This document shows, piece by piece, positions 63,835-64,000 of a stretch of 64,000 nucleotides of DNA. The stretch is from positions 1,606,001 through 1,670,000 of the forward strand of contig NC_010530.1 in the NCBI RefSeq assembly GCF_000069785.1. The letters are read 5' to 3'. This stretch comes from Cupriavidus taiwanensis LMG 19424 (GTDB taxonomy: Bacteria; Pseudomonadota; Gammaproteobacteria; Burkholderiales; Burkholderiaceae). The notes beneath the pieces are model-generated. The model ran no database searches and was not told the origin of the DNA. It saw nothing but the letters and a program-made list of their open reading frames with translations. Each line of letters opens with the position of its first letter. The first letter of the stretch is position 1. The translations under genes were made by a program, and so were the position numbers.

Positions 63835-64000
63835 ATGGAACTGGCCGAACTTGAAATCTTCCGCGCCGTAGCTACGGAGCAAAGCATCACCCGCGCCGCG
63901 CGCCTGCTGGACCGGGTGCAGTCCAACGTCACCACGCGCGTCAAGCAGCTGGAAGAGGCGCTTGGCGTGGCGCTGTTCCAGCGCGACAGCAAGCGCATGC
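63835..64000 (+). CDS. LysR-family regulator, N-terminal fragment
   Basis: Reads from ATG 63835 off the end of the window: [20 protein letters not shown] then [20 protein letters not shown], a LysR helix-turn-helix. Likely regulates itself and neighbours through the ATATTCTC repeats upstream. Remainder lies outside. Confidence 0.85.
   Translation, partial: MELAELEIFRAVATEQSITRAARLLDRVQSNVTTRVKQLEEALGVALFQRDSKRM

Noticed and set aside
1-64000. CRISPR arrays, tRNA/rRNA genes, prophage or insertion sequences
   Set aside because: No regularly spaced repeats, cloverleaf-like genes, transposase or integrase motifs were found on reading both strands.

Overview
The window looks like a replicon of a GC-rich beta-proteobacterium, most probably Cupriavidus (or close Ralstonia/Burkholderiaceae kin). 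Support comes from the codon use, the many LysR/GntR/IclR regulators, a Bug-type (TctC) solute receptor, and two-subunit NAD-linked formate dehydrogenase genes beside oxalate genes. This is inference; no rRNA, tRNA, phage, IS element or CRISPR array was seen.

The left half (about 0.7-29 kb) is dominated by a large oxalate/formate catabolic island, nearly all on the minus strand. It holds two oxalate/formate antiporters (5473-6792, 19909-21249), oxalyl-CoA decarboxylase (17645-19384) and two formyl-CoA:oxalate CoA-transferase-like proteins (16354-17604, 25506-26738). It also holds a formate dehydrogenase pair (732-3554, 3581-5290), a full pyridine-nucleotide transhydrogenase (21563-24545), an FAH-family protein, a PanE-family reductase (28036-29013) and a GntR/FCD regulator (27053-27772). 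Read together: oxalate enters in exchange for formate, is activated to oxalyl-CoA and is decarboxylated to formyl-CoA. Formate is then oxidised to CO2 with NADH gain. The PanE-like protein plus transhydrogenase suggest a second, assimilatory branch (oxalyl-CoA to glyoxylate with NADPH).

The most informative non-coding signal is a 15-base element, GTATGTGATATATCA, present eight times with 0-3 mismatches. It occurs only next to oxalate-island genes, including upstream of the GntR gene and of an undescribed 72-residue membrane protein. A second, different AT-rich element (core TAAAGTTTTTTATCGTTT) is shared by the promoters of a LysR gene (9014) and of the second antiporter, and related ATCGTTTAT boxes precede an orphan 101-residue protein. 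The two antiporters may thus be wired to different regulators. Inserted in the island (10.4-16.2 kb) are unrelated genes: a DUF2269/epimerase-DoxX pair, Mn-catalase and an Nramp transporter, and a PAS protein.

The right half holds ordinary accessory metabolism: TerC, an OpgD-like glucan protein, a GntR regulator, an EamA exporter, a chrBA chromate-resistance operon with a perfect 16-bp palindrome, and a beta-oxidation-like group. In that group (acyl-CoA dehydrogenase, CoA-transferase, thiolase) the AMP-ligase is split by a one-base frameshift. Further right are an M20 hydrolase with a Bug receptor, a lipoprotein sugar dehydrogenase, a UDG-family protein and an IclR/GMC-oxidoreductase/MHS-transporter/GntR group. 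The window ends with a BON protein, an alpha/beta hydrolase, a large MscS channel, a MarR/AhpD/GNAT/azoreductase cluster and a truncated LysR gene.
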